DNA of 50,191 nucleotides from CAZMZF01 sp964570765 (lineage in GTDB: Bacteria > Zixibacteria > MSB-5A5 > RBG-16-43-9). Position 1 is the stretch's first letter, and every line of letters begins with the position of its first letter. The position numbers and the translations under genes are program-made. The stretch spans positions 1 through 50,191 of the forward strand of contig CAZMZF010000018.1 of the NCBI GenBank assembly GCA_964570765.1, in the 5' to 3' direction. The notes below the pieces were generated by a model that had not been told where the DNA came from, searched no databases, and worked only from the letters and a program-made list of their open reading frames with translations. This document shows, piece after piece, positions 9,102 to 18,214 of the stretch.

Positions 9102-10533
9102 CAAAGCCTTTGTCATCTTAAAAAATTCAGGTACCTTGGGTCTTTCCACATTTGCAGGCAAAATTTTCTACTTTCTATTATTCATTATAATAGGAAGATT
9201 TTTGGGGCCTTTAGATTTGGGGAAGTTCAGTTTTGCTTTATCCTTCACTGCCATATTTTTTTTAATAAATGACTTAGGGATAAGCATTCTGGCAGTAAGA
9301 GAGGTTTCCCAGGATAAAAACAGGACTGAAAAATATTTAGGAAATTTAGTATTACTAAAGCTTTTTTTAGCTGCCTTAGCTTTTTTAGGGGTGTTTTCAG
9401 TAATTAACCTTATGGGGTATCCGAAGGAAACAGTCACAATTGTCATACTTATGGGCTTAGCATCTTTCTTAAGTCACCTGTCTCTGAGTCTGAGATGGAT
9501 TTTTCAGGCTTATCAGAAGCTGGAGTATGAGTCCTTGGTTAGTGTCACCCAAAACCTAGGATATTTTATTTTGGGATTTTTGGCGTTGACACTCAACTTA
9601 GGGGTTTTTGGCATCGGATATAGCCAGATTATAGTAGGGATTTTAATTATCCTCTTCTCCTGGTTTATAGTCAACAGAAAATTCCACAGAATAAAAATCG
9701 AGGTGAATTTACCCTTCTGGAAAGATCTGTTGAGAAAATCGGTTCCCTTTGCTTTGATGCTGGTCTTCATTAGCTTGTACCTGAACATAGACACAGTTCT
9801 GCTCTCCTTATTCAAAGGTGACCATTCAGTGGGGCTTTACAATGCGGCTAATCGGTTAGCCCTAGGTGGAAGAACGATTCTGACTGTATTTATCGCCGCT
9901 TTGTTCCCGATAATGTCTGAGCTCTCCAAGGTTTCTAAAGCTGAGCTTAAGAGATTCTTAGAGAAATCTTTAGCTTTGATGATTTGTTTGGCTTTGCCTT
10001 TGAGTCTGGGCGCCACCTTTCTTTCAGAGAAGATAATTGTTTTCCTTTATGGTCAAAAATTTATCAGTTCGGCTTCAGTTCTGCAGATAGTTATCTGGGG
10101 TATGTTCTGTATGTGTTTAAGCGTCATTTTGGGATACGCTTTGATATCTTTGGGAAAACAGAAAATATATACCCTGATTACTGGTCTGGGTTTGGGAGTT
10201 AACCTTGTGATTAATTTTAGTCTAATCCCCAAACTTGCTCAAATAGGAAGTAGCATAGCTATTTTAGGAACTGAGTTTTTTGTCTTAGGAGCAGGGGTTT
10301 ACTCAATTATAAGGTTACTTGATTTTAAGATAACCGGACTTTTGCCTTCGGTCTTGAAAATATGTGCCGCCAGTTTGCTTATGATTGGAGTAATATACAT
10401 CACCAAAGATTTTCATCTTCTATTATGTGTTGGCTTGGGAGCGATAAGCTATTTTACAGCTCTTTTTTCATTTAAGGGGATATATGGATATAATCTGCAT
10501 CGAGTTAGGGACTTAATCTTGGCTCGACTGTAA
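9091..10533 (+). CDS. polysaccharide flippase, Wzx/MATE-like
   Basis: A 480-residue integral membrane protein with about 12-14 hydrophobic helices. The N-terminus (GTLGLSTFAGKIFYFLLFII) and internal pattern (FSFALSFTAIFFLINDLGIS) are typical of Wzx-type O-unit and exopolysaccharide flippases. It would move lipid-linked repeat units across the inner membrane. The ATG overlaps the end of the Wzc-like gene, so translation is probably coupled. There are no catalytic motifs to check in this family; assignment rests on topology, family-like sequence and operon position. Confidence 0.88.
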   Translation: MSHSKAFVILKNSGTLGLSTFAGKIFYFLLFIIIGRFLGPLDLGKFSFALSFTAIFFLINDLGISILAVREVSQDKNRTEKYLGNLVLLKLFLAALAFLGVFSVINLMGYPKETVTIVILMGLASFLSHLSLSLRWIFQAYQKLEYESLVSVTQNLGYFILGFLALTLNLGVFGIGYSQIIVGILIILFSWFIVNRKFHRIKIEVNLPFWKDLLRKSVPFALMLVFISLYLNIDTVLLSLFKGDHSVGLYNAANRLALGGRTILTVFIAALFPIMSELSKVSKAELKRFLEKSLALMICLALPLSLGATFLSEKIIVFLYGQKFISSASVLQIVIWGMFCMCLSVILGYALISLGKQKIYTLITGLGLGVNLVINFSLIPKLAQIGSSIAILGTEFFVLGAGVYSIIRLLDFKITGLLPSVLKICAASLLMIGVIYITKDFHLLLCVGLGAISYFTALFSFKGIYGYNLHRVRDLILARL

Positions 10534-10554
10534 AGGCAAGAAGGAATTTAAAAG

Positions 10555-11928
10555 ATGATAACCGATTTTCTATTAATAACAGGGATTTGTTTGACCCTCT
10601 TCCTGTGGGTAGGCAAAAGTTTCAAAAGGGTGGTTCTCTTTCTTGCATTTTTTATCCCTTTTGAGGAATTCCTCTTAAAATTTATGCCAGTTTCAGATGA
10701 ACTTTATTCCCTTTTGAGATATGGGAGCGAGCTTCTATTGCTCATAACCCTTATAGCTTTGATTATTAAAAAGATGGTCGAGAAAAAGCAGTTTGTTAAA
10801 ACAGCAGTGGATCTTCCAGTTTTGATTTTTGTTGGGATTACTTTCTTATCCGGACTTTTGAATCAAATTCCTCTTTTAGAAATTGTACTTTTTATAAGGA
10901 TACTGCTACGCTACTATGCTTTGTATTTCCTTTTGGTAAATATTGAGCTGGATGAAAAATTTACCAGAAAACTTATATATGGACTCGTGACCATAGCTTC
11001 TCTTCAATTCTTTATAGGATTAGCCCAGGTTTTAATTGGTGGACCTGTGAATACCCTGCTTATGCCCAGACCTTCAACTCTTATAGTTGGGAGTTACTCT
11101 AAAGAGTGGGTACTTCTTCAAGGTCTCAGGGAAAAGGGATATTTATTCTTTGGCACTTTTGGTGATACGGTGAATCTTGGTCTTTTTATCTTTGTAATTT
11201 TTGTGATGATGTTGGGAGTCTATTTTATCTGGAAAAAACCAATCAAGAAGATGTGGTTATTTTTCCTATTATCTTTTTTTACTCTTCTTTACACCTATTC
11301 TGTGGGTTTGATATTTACTTTATTTGTAAGTTTACTCTTTATAACCATAATAAAAAGAAAGTGGACTCTAATAGTAAGCAGTTCCTTAATAGTTCTATTA
11401 TTCTTTCTAATATTGACTTTCTATCCAGCCGAGTTTGCGGAAGTAGCTACTTCACGCTATGCAGTTTCACCTTTTAAAAATGTCTCTGCAACTTTTTCAA
11501 CTACTTTTCTGGAAAGCATTCAAAAGAACAGACTTTTCACGCTTATAGAAATTCCTAAGGTAATCTTATCTCAATCTCCTCTGTTTGGTTTTGGGCCTGG
11601 CTGGGGCTTAATCAAAGATAGAATCTCAAGTTATTGGTTAGGAGATGTCTATTGGGCTTCAATGCTTGCTCAAGTTGGTGTAATGGGGCTTTTAGCTTTC
11701 TTGTGGATACTCTGGAGATTTTATAAGGCCGGATTTAAGGTTTATAAATATTCAAATGACTTGCTGAAAAAGGGCATTGCCTTAGGTTTTTTAGGAGTAA
11801 TAGTTGGGGTCTTTTTTTACGATTTCATGACTTCAGCCTTAGAGACTCGACCCTTAGCTTTCTATTTCTGGCTATTTGCCGGGTTAATTGGAAACTGGTC
11901 GAAAAGTATTTCGGGAAAAACATTATGA
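10555..11928 (+). CDS. O-antigen polymerase/ligase family protein (Wzy-like)
   Basis: A 457-residue multi-spanning membrane protein with a large loop between the last helix groups. The segment SPLFGFGPGWG near the C-terminal third matches the loop motif of the Wzy_C/O-antigen ligase superfamily. With the flippase and the chain-length kinase, it completes a Wzx/Wzy-dependent route, so polymerase is more likely than ligase. Its stop codon overlaps the next start (ATGA at 11925). Confidence 0.82.
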   Translation: MITDFLLITGICLTLFLWVGKSFKRVVLFLAFFIPFEEFLLKFMPVSDELYSLLRYGSELLLLITLIALIIKKMVEKKQFVKTAVDLPVLIFVGITFLSGLLNQIPLLEIVLFIRILLRYYALYFLLVNIELDEKFTRKLIYGLVTIASLQFFIGLAQVLIGGPVNTLLMPRPSTLIVGSYSKEWVLLQGLREKGYLFFGTFGDTVNLGLFIFVIFVMMLGVYFIWKKPIKKMWLFFLLSFFTLLYTYSVGLIFTLFVSLLFITIIKRKWTLIVSSSLIVLLFFLILTFYPAEFAEVATSRYAVSPFKNVSATFSTTFLESIQKNRLFTLIEIPKVILSQSPLFGFGPGWGLIKDRISSYWLGDVYWASMLAQVGVMGLLAFLWILWRFYKAGFKVYKYSNDLLKKGIALGFLGVIVGVFFYDFMTSALETRPLAFYFWLFAGLIGNWSKSISGKTL

Positions 11929-12986
11929 AGAATATACTAATGCTGGTAAGTTGGAGAATCCACTATGGGAGGGGAAATAATGACTCATTGCAGCCGCCTG
12001 ATTTTGTTACCCCTAATGAGAAATATTGGTTTTTCAGGTATTGGCCTGAACAGGACATTCAAGTAGATGTGTTAGACCTATCAGCTAATTTACTGTACGC
12101 AAAATTTGAAAAAGAGATCCTGGGATTTCATGTGAAACAAAGCTTTGAGGCTTTCGTCAAAAGTCGGAGATATGATTTGATAATCTGCCATGGTGCTCAA
12201 AGTGCTCTGTTTTTAGCTTTTCTGCGCTCAATTTTTGGCAAAAGGCTTCCCCCTTATCTAGTTATAGACGTGAGTGCTTTTAACCGAGGAAGAAATTCTA
12301 TTTTTGAGATTGCTCCAATTCGTTTTGCAGCACGTTCTATCAACTGTGTGGTCTATCATGCTAAGATTCAGGAAGAACACTATAAGAAACACTTACCCTT
12401 TTTGTTAAAAAGAAGCAAATATGTTCCTTTCGGAGCAGATCATTTCTTCTTCCAACCACTGGAAGTGAAAAAAGAAAATTATATTCTTAGCATAGGACAC
12501 AACTGGAGGGACTGGGATACTTTGATTAAAGCCTTCCAGGAGCTTAAAACCGATTTTCATTTGAAAATTGTGGGTGATCAAAATATTTCTATCCCCAAAG
12601 AGATTTCTTCAAGGGTTCATTGTCTTCCTTACGTTAAGATCGATGATTTAAAAATGGCAATGGCGAAAGCAGCTTTTATAGTACTACCTTTGCCTTATTT
12701 CCCTCATGCTTATGCTCAAATGACTTTACTACAGAGTATGGCTATGGGAAAAGCGGTCATCGTCAGCCGAGCCCCTGGAATTATTGATTATGTAACAGAC
12801 AATGAAAACGCTTTATTGGTTGAACATGGTAGCATTTTAGAATTAAAAAACAAAATGGAATACTTGTTAGCTGAGCCGGCAAAGAATAAAAATCTTGAGA
12901 GTAAAGCCAGGGAAACGATTGAAAAAGAGTATAACGAGATTAAAATGGCGCAAGGAATTTATGAAGCAGTTTCTAAAATTATTTAA
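11925..12986 (+). CDS. glycosyltransferase, GT4-like (GT-B fold)
   Basis: A 353-residue cytoplasmic glycosyltransferase. The C-terminal half carries the usual nucleotide-sugar binding region: YILSIGHNWRDWDTLIKAF, a PYVKIDDLKMAMAKA segment, then LQSMAMGKAVIVSRAPGI and a conserved acidic NENALLVEHG stretch. It would transfer one sugar to the lipid-linked repeat unit; donor and acceptor cannot be read from sequence. Translation is coupled to the polymerase gene by a 4-base overlap. Confidence 0.82.
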   Translation: MKNILMLVSWRIHYGRGNNDSLQPPDFVTPNEKYWFFRYWPEQDIQVDVLDLSANLLYAKFEKEILGFHVKQSFEAFVKSRRYDLIICHGAQSALFLAFLRSIFGKRLPPYLVIDVSAFNRGRNSIFEIAPIRFAARSINCVVYHAKIQEEHYKKHLPFLLKRSKYVPFGADHFFFQPLEVKKENYILSIGHNWRDWDTLIKAFQELKTDFHLKIVGDQNISIPKEISSRVHCLPYVKIDDLKMAMAKAAFIVLPLPYFPHAYAQMTLLQSMAMGKAVIVSRAPGIIDYVTDNENALLVEHGSILELKNKMEYLLAEPAKNKNLESKARETIEKEYNEIKMAQGIYEAVSKII

Positions 12987-13021
12987 AGATATTAGAGAAT
13001 GCAAAAAAAGGAGGGGTAGAA

Positions 13022-13768
13022 ATGGATCAAGAGTTCTTAAAACAATTAGATGAGATTCAACTATCCAGATGTCTCCCTTTTTTGAGAAAATATTATAGAA
13101 AACTGAGGGGACGGTTCAAGGATTTTCAGGAGCTATTAAAAGAAAACATTAGATCTGACCTCAGAGTTTTAGATGCTGGTTGTGGAGATGGACAATGGGG
13201 CGAAATCTCTCCACTCATCTCCTCTCATCCCTTTGTGGTGGGCATAGATGAATGTGAAGAATCCTTGAAGAAGAATACCACTATAAGGCAATTGTTCAAA
13301 GGAGATTTGCATCAGCTTCCATTTGGTTCTTCTGAGTTTGATCTGGTGATCTGTCGCTCGGTCTTTGAGCATTTAGAAAATCCTCAAAAGGTTATTGCAG
13401 AATTCAAAAGGGTGTTAAGTGACCAAGGTCGGGTGATCATCTATACTCAGAACCGTTCAAATCCCATAATGTTTTTAAGTTCTATATTGCCGGTCTGGTT
13501 AAGAAAAATTTTGAAACGATTTATTATGCGTCAGGATTGTGATGAAGGAACCTATGAGACTTTTTATCGGTGTAATACCAAATCAATGTTTCGCCGGCTT
13601 TTCCAGGAGGAGGGTTTTAAAGAAGTTAAGTTTATAAGACACGGGCAATGTCCAGGTTACTGGAAAAATTCCTTGTTCCTAAACTTCTTTTTAGTTTTCG
13701 AAAAACTTACTGATTGGAAAAGACTCAATTTTTTGAAAGCTCACATAGTAGTTGTATATGAGAAGTAG
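13022..13768 (+). CDS. class I SAM-dependent methyltransferase
   Basis: A 248-residue Rossmann-fold methyltransferase. Motif I is VLDAGCGDGQWG, an acidic residue follows in VVGIDECEES, and FDLVICRSVFEHLENPQKVI with GRVIIYTQN is the Methyltransf_11 pattern. It probably methylates a sugar of the repeat unit or a lipid-linked intermediate. A strong AGGAGGGG site lies just before the ATG. The gene stands between glycosyltransferases. Confidence 0.85.
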   Translation: MDQEFLKQLDEIQLSRCLPFLRKYYRKLRGRFKDFQELLKENIRSDLRVLDAGCGDGQWGEISPLISSHPFVVGIDECEESLKKNTTIRQLFKGDLHQLPFGSSEFDLVICRSVFEHLENPQKVIAEFKRVLSDQGRVIIYTQNRSNPIMFLSSILPVWLRKILKRFIMRQDCDEGTYETFYRCNTKSMFRRLFQEEGFKEVKFIRHGQCPGYWKNSLFLNFFLVFEKLTDWKRLNFLKAHIVVVYEK

Positions 13769-13876
13769 AACCCAAATAAAATTGGAGAAAAATTTCACCG
13801 AAGATAGAGTGATTCAGACTATCTATCGCAGGTTAAAAGATAGGAATCTAATCTGAAAGGAAGGGAGGAACCTAAG

Positions 13877-14563
13877 ATGAACCCTTATATTCGACACTGT
13901 GTAAAACAGGCTGCTAACATCTTCAACTTTGGTGAACCAATTGTTGAGTTCGGCTCATTGCAGCTTTCTTCTGAGTTCGACCTTCGTCCTTTCTTCGTCG
14001 GGAAAAAATTCATCGGATGTGATATCTTCGAAGGTCCTGGAGTAGATCGAATTGAGGACATCCACCGGACTTCTTTCGATAATGACTCAGTTGGTGCAGT
14101 CCTCTGCCTTGAGACATTTGAACACATATCTCAGCCCTTCCTTGCAGCAACCGAGATTTATCGAATCTTGCGTAACGACGGTTTTTGTATGATCAGCGCA
14201 CCTATGAGACTTGGCATCCATTCTCATCCGAGTGACTACTGGCGCTATACACCAAAATCCTTTGAGACTCTCCTGAAAGACTTCAGGCGAGTGATAACCT
14301 GGTATGACGGCTATGCCGCATTTCCGGATAATGTATTTGCATTAGCTTGGAAAACGAGCGGTCCGCAAGACTTAGAGGCTAAGTTAGAAGAGTTTGCTCA
14401 GAGGATCCAACCAAGTCTCTGGCGACGCACACGCAGATGGATTCGAGCATATTTGATCCCGGAAGGTGTTCGTGGATGCTGGTGGCGAAAGAAAAAGTGG
14501 GAATCCTTTCACGAAGGAACCCTAAATTCAAAAAGGTGGAAGATCAATTCTATCAATTTATAA
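13877..14563 (+). CDS. class I SAM-dependent methyltransferase, second
   Basis: A 228-residue protein of the methyltransferase superfamily with a modified motif I (IVEFGSLQ) and the SVGAVLCLETFEHISQPF and LRNDGFCMISAPM segments. HPSDYWRYTPKSFETLL is typical of sugar-related methyltransferases in surface polysaccharide loci. The glycine-rich loop is poor compared with the gene before it, so SAM binding should be treated with some care. The codon use (more CGT, CGC and TTC) looks different from its neighbours, which hints at separate acquisition. It has a GGGAGG ribosome-binding site. Confidence 0.75.
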   Translation: MNPYIRHCVKQAANIFNFGEPIVEFGSLQLSSEFDLRPFFVGKKFIGCDIFEGPGVDRIEDIHRTSFDNDSVGAVLCLETFEHISQPFLAATEIYRILRNDGFCMISAPMRLGIHSHPSDYWRYTPKSFETLLKDFRRVITWYDGYAAFPDNVFALAWKTSGPQDLEAKLEEFAQRIQPSLWRRTRRWIRAYLIPEGVRGCWWRKKKWESFHEGTLNSKRWKINSINL

Positions 14564-14581
14564 CTTGTGAGTTCATTCAGT

Positions 14582-16666
14582 ATGAAGATTCTCTTTGTAA
14601 ATAAATACTATCATCCCAGCGGTGGGCCGGAGACTGTTATGTTGCAGTCCAAGGAGAAACTGGAATCTCTGGGTAACAAAGTTATCTTTTTCTCTATGCA
14701 ACATCCCCGAAATCTTGAGACTCGTTATTCTAAATATTTCGTCTGCAATGTGGATTACAATGGCTCTAATTCCATTTTAGATAAAGCCAGGATGTCACTC
14801 AATATCTTCTATTCTCTGGAAGCTAAAAAGAAAATGGAGTTGCTTTTAGATGAAGAAAAACCTGATTTAGCCCATCTCCATAATATCTACCATCAGATCT
14901 CTCCTTCGATACTTCCAGTTTTAAAGAAGAAGAATATCCCTGTGGTTATGACTCTGCATGATTTCAAATTAGTCTGTCCTAACTACACTTTCCTACGAGG
15001 TGGTCAAGTCTGCGAAGAATGTGAGGGAAAACACTTCTATAAAGCAGTTAAATATAAATGTGTGAAAGGTTCCTATTTGAAAAGCCTCACTTGTGCTGTA
15101 GAAATGTATTTACATAAACTTTTTCGAATTTATGAAAGAAGTGTCGATCGTTTTATTGTGTTAAGCCAGTTTTCTAAAGAGAGATTCATCCGTTATGGCC
15201 TGCCTGAAGATAAACTAATATTTTTGCCTAATTATATTGATCTGCTTTTTTTGCCCAAAAAAGATATAAGTGATAGATATATACTATTCTTTGGTAGACT
15301 CTCAGATAAAAACGGGATATTTACTTTGATAAAAGCTATGAGACAACTTCCTGAGATCAAGCTTTTAGTCTTGGGTGAAGGTGAACAACAGGAGCTCATC
15401 CTGAATTATATCCGAGAGAATGAAATGGGTAATATTAAAATTCTTGGTTTTAAGCAGGGAGAGGAACTCAGGGGGCTAATTAGAGAATCGTATTTTACGG
15501 TATTTCCCAATCACTATTATCATTTATGTCCTATGTCAATCTTAGAATCTTTTGCTTATGGTAAACCAGTTATAGGCTCTAACTTAGGAAGTGTTCCAGA
15601 GTTGATTGAGGATGGGGTTAACGGGCTCCTATTCGAACCAAGAAATGTGGAGGATTTAAGTGAGAAGATAAAATACTTATATCATCACCCACTCTTAGCA
15701 CAAAAAATGGGAATTTCTGCCAGGAAAAAAGTTGAGGAAAAATATTCAGAGGAGGAGTATTTTAAAAAGTTATTAGGACTATATGATAGTCTGGTCAAAA
15801 AGGAGGTTAGATTGAAAGCAACAGAAACAACTAACAAGTCTCATTATGGCACAGAAAACTACCGCAGATACTATAATGACTACTGGTTTAGGCAAAAGAG
15901 TATGGAATCGGAGAAGTTCTTTTCTCCAGCCACTGAACTTTTCGACACACGAAGAAAATTTATACTGGATGTTGCCAAAGATACCGCTAATAAAGGGGGG
16001 ATGAATATCCTGGATTTAGGTTGTGGTGAGGAAACCTATATAGAGGATTTAGCCAAGTTCAGTAATAACAATCTCTATGGTGTGGATATCTCCGATTATG
16101 TGATCAATATTCATAAAAAAGCCTATGGAGAGTATAGTAATATCAAATTCATCGCCTGTTCGGCTGAACAACTTCCCTTTAATGAAGAATATTTTGATCT
16201 GATTATTTGCGATGAGCTTATTGAGCATGCTCCTAAAGCGGAGATCTTATTGGATGAAATATCAAGGGTTATTAAAAAAGATGGGATACTGATTATATCC
16301 ACTCCGAATCGGAATAGGGTATCAGCAATTGCCAAGAAATTGATACCTCGAAGATTGCTTAATAGGCTTTCAAGCAATCCTATACACAGTATCAATCCAT
16401 CACTTCAGGAGGAACATGGCGGGGTCCACTTTCATGAATATGAGTTTAGTTTGGGTGAGCTAACGAAGCTCCTAGAACGCAAGAATTTTACGACTCTAAA
16501 TACGATTAAAACAACTATGATTTTATTTCCTCCAAAACTTTATGATAAATTAGTTTCAAATTTCCCTAAGATAGACCAACTCTGGAGGAAGATTGATTTT
16601 AAGACTATTCACTCTTTGCCAAGCTTTCTTAAAGTCAATATGATTGTAGTCAGCAAAAAGAATTAA
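14582..16666 (+). CDS. bifunctional glycosyltransferase (GT4) - methyltransferase fusion
   Basis: About 694 residues if started at the ATG at 14582 (MKILFVNKYYHPSGGPE, the usual GT4 N-terminus); an upstream in-frame start at 14567 adds five residues. Residues 1 to about 405 form a complete GT-B glycosyltransferase, with ILFFGRLSDKNGIFTLIKA and SILESFAYGKPVIGSNLGSVPELI. From about 412 onward a class I methyltransferase follows: motif I ILDLGCGEETYIEDLAKF, then EYFDLIICDELIEHAP and GILIISTPNR. Inside the joint, AAGGAGG (15800-15806) precedes an in-frame TTG at 15812 by five bases. The methyltransferase could thus also be made as a separate protein, and the fusion probably arose from two adjacent genes. 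Confidence 0.85.
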   Translation: MKILFVNKYYHPSGGPETVMLQSKEKLESLGNKVIFFSMQHPRNLETRYSKYFVCNVDYNGSNSILDKARMSLNIFYSLEAKKKMELLLDEEKPDLAHLHNIYHQISPSILPVLKKKNIPVVMTLHDFKLVCPNYTFLRGGQVCEECEGKHFYKAVKYKCVKGSYLKSLTCAVEMYLHKLFRIYERSVDRFIVLSQFSKERFIRYGLPEDKLIFLPNYIDLLFLPKKDISDRYILFFGRLSDKNGIFTLIKAMRQLPEIKLLVLGEGEQQELILNYIRENEMGNIKILGFKQGEELRGLIRESYFTVFPNHYYHLCPMSILESFAYGKPVIGSNLGSVPELIEDGVNGLLFEPRNVEDLSEKIKYLYHHPLLAQKMGISARKKVEEKYSEEEYFKKLLGLYDSLVKKEVRLKATETTNKSHYGTENYRRYYNDYWFRQKSMESEKFFSPATELFDTRRKFILDVAKDTANKGGMNILDLGCGEETYIEDLAKFSNNNLYGVDISDYVINIHKKAYGEYSNIKFIACSAEQLPFNEEYFDLIICDELIEHAPKAEILLDEISRVIKKDGILIISTPNRNRVSAIAKKLIPRRLLNRLSSNPIHSINPSLQEEHGGVHFHEYEFSLGELTKLLERKNFTTLNTIKTTMILFPPKLYDKLVSNFPKIDQLWRKIDFKTIHSLPSFLKVNMIVVSKKN

Positions 16667-16671
16667 AGATA

Positions 16672-16764
16672 ATGGTGAGAGAAAAGGATGAGATGCTTTG
16701 TTACTGGAGAGGCAGACTTCATGAGAAGGTTTTCGGGAACACATTGAAAGGTCCGGGGAAGTGA
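16672..16764 (+). other. 30-codon ORF of unknown status
   Basis: This short ORF between the fusion gene and the radical SAM fragment starts MVREKDEMLCYW and ends KGPGK. There is no clear ribosome-binding site and no recognisable family. It may be debris of a larger gene lost here, as the next 60 bases are clearly a gene fragment. Confidence 0.15.
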
Positions 16765-16767
16765 ATC

Positions 16768-16827
16768 ATGTTTAGAAATACAGAAGTTGCCATTATACCC
16801 ACCTATCGATGTAATGTTCGTTGTTAA
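16768..16827 (+). pseudogene. truncated radical SAM gene start
   Basis: Nineteen codons read MFRNTEVAIIPTYRCNVRC and then stop. TYRCNVRC is the beginning of the CxxxCxxC iron-sulfur motif of radical SAM enzymes, cut before the third cysteine. The intact radical SAM gene 80 bases downstream begins with a similar AITYRCNSKCLMC. This is therefore a relic of a second radical SAM gene, lost by deletion. Confidence 0.6.
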
Positions 16828-16905
16828 AAGAAGAGATAAATTTGAAGTTCAAAAATCTGATAATGTGAAACGCAAAAAATTGAATTATAAAAAGGAGGAA
16901 AAAAA

Positions 16906-17979
16906 ATGAAACCAATCAATTGTTATACTGCCATTACTTACAGATGTAATTCCAAATGTTTAATGTGTAACATATGGAAATTACCAGTTAAAAAAGAAAT
17001 TGAACCGGAATTGTACGGAAAACTTCCTCCTTCCTTAAAAACTATAAATATTTCAGGTGGCGAACCATTCCTGCGTTCGGACGTAGTCAGATTTATCGAG
17101 GCTGTGGAAAAAAAATGTAACAGTCCCAGAATCGTGGTCTCTACTAATGGTTTCCTAACTAAAACATTAGAAGAGAAACTCAAAGAGATCTTGAGTTTTA
17201 AGAAAGATGTCGCAATGAGGATCTCCCTAGACGGAATGAACGGAATGCATGAGAAGATCAGAGGGATAAAAGGGGGGTTTGATAAGGCTTTGAAATCGGT
17301 TGATATTTGCAAAAATTTAGGCGTCAAGGATTTAGGCGTTGCCTTTACTATTTCAGACACAAACGTGACTGATTTATTGAAAGTTTATAATTTAGCAAAT
17401 GACTTGAAGATCCAATTTACTATAACTATAGCTCATAATTCCGAAATTCAGCTTTCCATTAATAGTAATAAATTTACCAAGGTGTATGAGCTTAAAGAGC
17501 AAATTGCACCTTTAGTGACTCATGAACTTGCTTCATGGCATCCAAAAAGATGGTTTAGAGCTTATTATGACTCAGGAGTTTTTGATGTTGGGGCAGGACA
17601 CCCTAGACGGATAAAATGTGAGGCAGGAGAGAGTTTTTTCTTTATTGACGCTTATGGAGATATATTTCCTTGTCCTTTATTAAACATGAAAATGGGGAAT
17701 CTAATCGAAAAAGATTTTGATGAAATTTGGTATTCAGATGAGGCTTTTAAGATAAGGAAATATGTCAAGACTTGCCCGCGTAATTGCTGGATGGTCTGCA
17801 CGGTAGCACCAGCTATGGAGAAACACCCTTGGGTGCCCTCGATGTGGGTTTTAAAGAACAAGCTAAGACTTTTTTTGGGGAAAGATCTTATTGGGGACCT
17901 TGAGGGAAGAGAAGACCTTGAAGAACTAAAGAGAATTGAAGACAAGGAAGAAAGTTATTACCAGTTGATAAACTCTTAA
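16906..17979 (+). CDS. radical SAM protein with SPASM-like C-terminus
   Basis: A 357-residue protein with the canonical CxxxCxxC motif (CNSKCLMC, about residues 18-25) and the INISGGEPFL motif of the radical SAM core. Later cysteines (IKCEAGESFFF, IFPCPLL, and CPRNCWMVC) look like a SPASM/twitch auxiliary iron-sulfur site. Radical SAM/SPASM proteins modify peptides, sugars or lipids by radical chemistry; the substrate here is unknown, and a role in modifying the polysaccharide is inferred only from position. AAGGAGG precedes the ATG. It is the last gene before the second promoter block. Confidence 0.88.
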   Translation: MKPINCYTAITYRCNSKCLMCNIWKLPVKKEIEPELYGKLPPSLKTINISGGEPFLRSDVVRFIEAVEKKCNSPRIVVSTNGFLTKTLEEKLKEILSFKKDVAMRISLDGMNGMHEKIRGIKGGFDKALKSVDICKNLGVKDLGVAFTISDTNVTDLLKVYNLANDLKIQFTITIAHNSEIQLSINSNKFTKVYELKEQIAPLVTHELASWHPKRWFRAYYDSGVFDVGAGHPRRIKCEAGESFFFIDAYGDIFPCPLLNMKMGNLIEKDFDEIWYSDEAFKIRKYVKTCPRNCWMVCTVAPAMEKHPWVPSMWVLKNKLRLFLGKDLIGDLEGREDLEELKRIEDKEESYYQLINS

Positions 17980-18013
17980 GGTAAAATGTCATCTTCTAAA
18001 TAAATCCAACAAT

Positions 18014-18146
18014 GGAAAAAATTACTTTTTCTCAAGAAATATATTCCTTTTGTATCAAAATCTGAACTCCATTTCAAAAAATATCTCTAAGGCTTATCCT
18101 TTGATATTCAATGAGTTACCTATTAAACTCAATGGGAAACTCCTAT
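18014..18146. promoter_or_regulatory. upstream part of the duplicated promoter block
   Basis: From GGAAAAAATTACTT at 18014 the sequence parallels 5174 onward, at nearly the same distance from the sigma-54 site (134 versus 136 bases). TTCAATGAGTTA (18107-18118) matches the minus strand at 5094-5105. AACTCAATG at 18126-18134 is related. These are candidate sites for an activator. Confidence 0.45.
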
Positions 18147-18162
18147 AGGCACGCCTTTTGCT
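18147..18162 (+). promoter_or_regulatory. sigma-54 (-24/-12) promoter of the second exopolysaccharide unit
   Basis: AGGCACGCCTTTTGCT differs from the RpoN consensus TGGCACG-N4-TTGCW only at its first base. GG (18148-18149) and GC (18160-18161) are ten bases apart. ATTGAACA follows at 18168-18175, at the same relative place as in the first unit. Confidence 0.8.
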
Positions 18163-18214
18163 AAAATATTGAACAAAATAGTATTAAGATTTTCAGGATG
18201 ATGTCGATTAAAGC

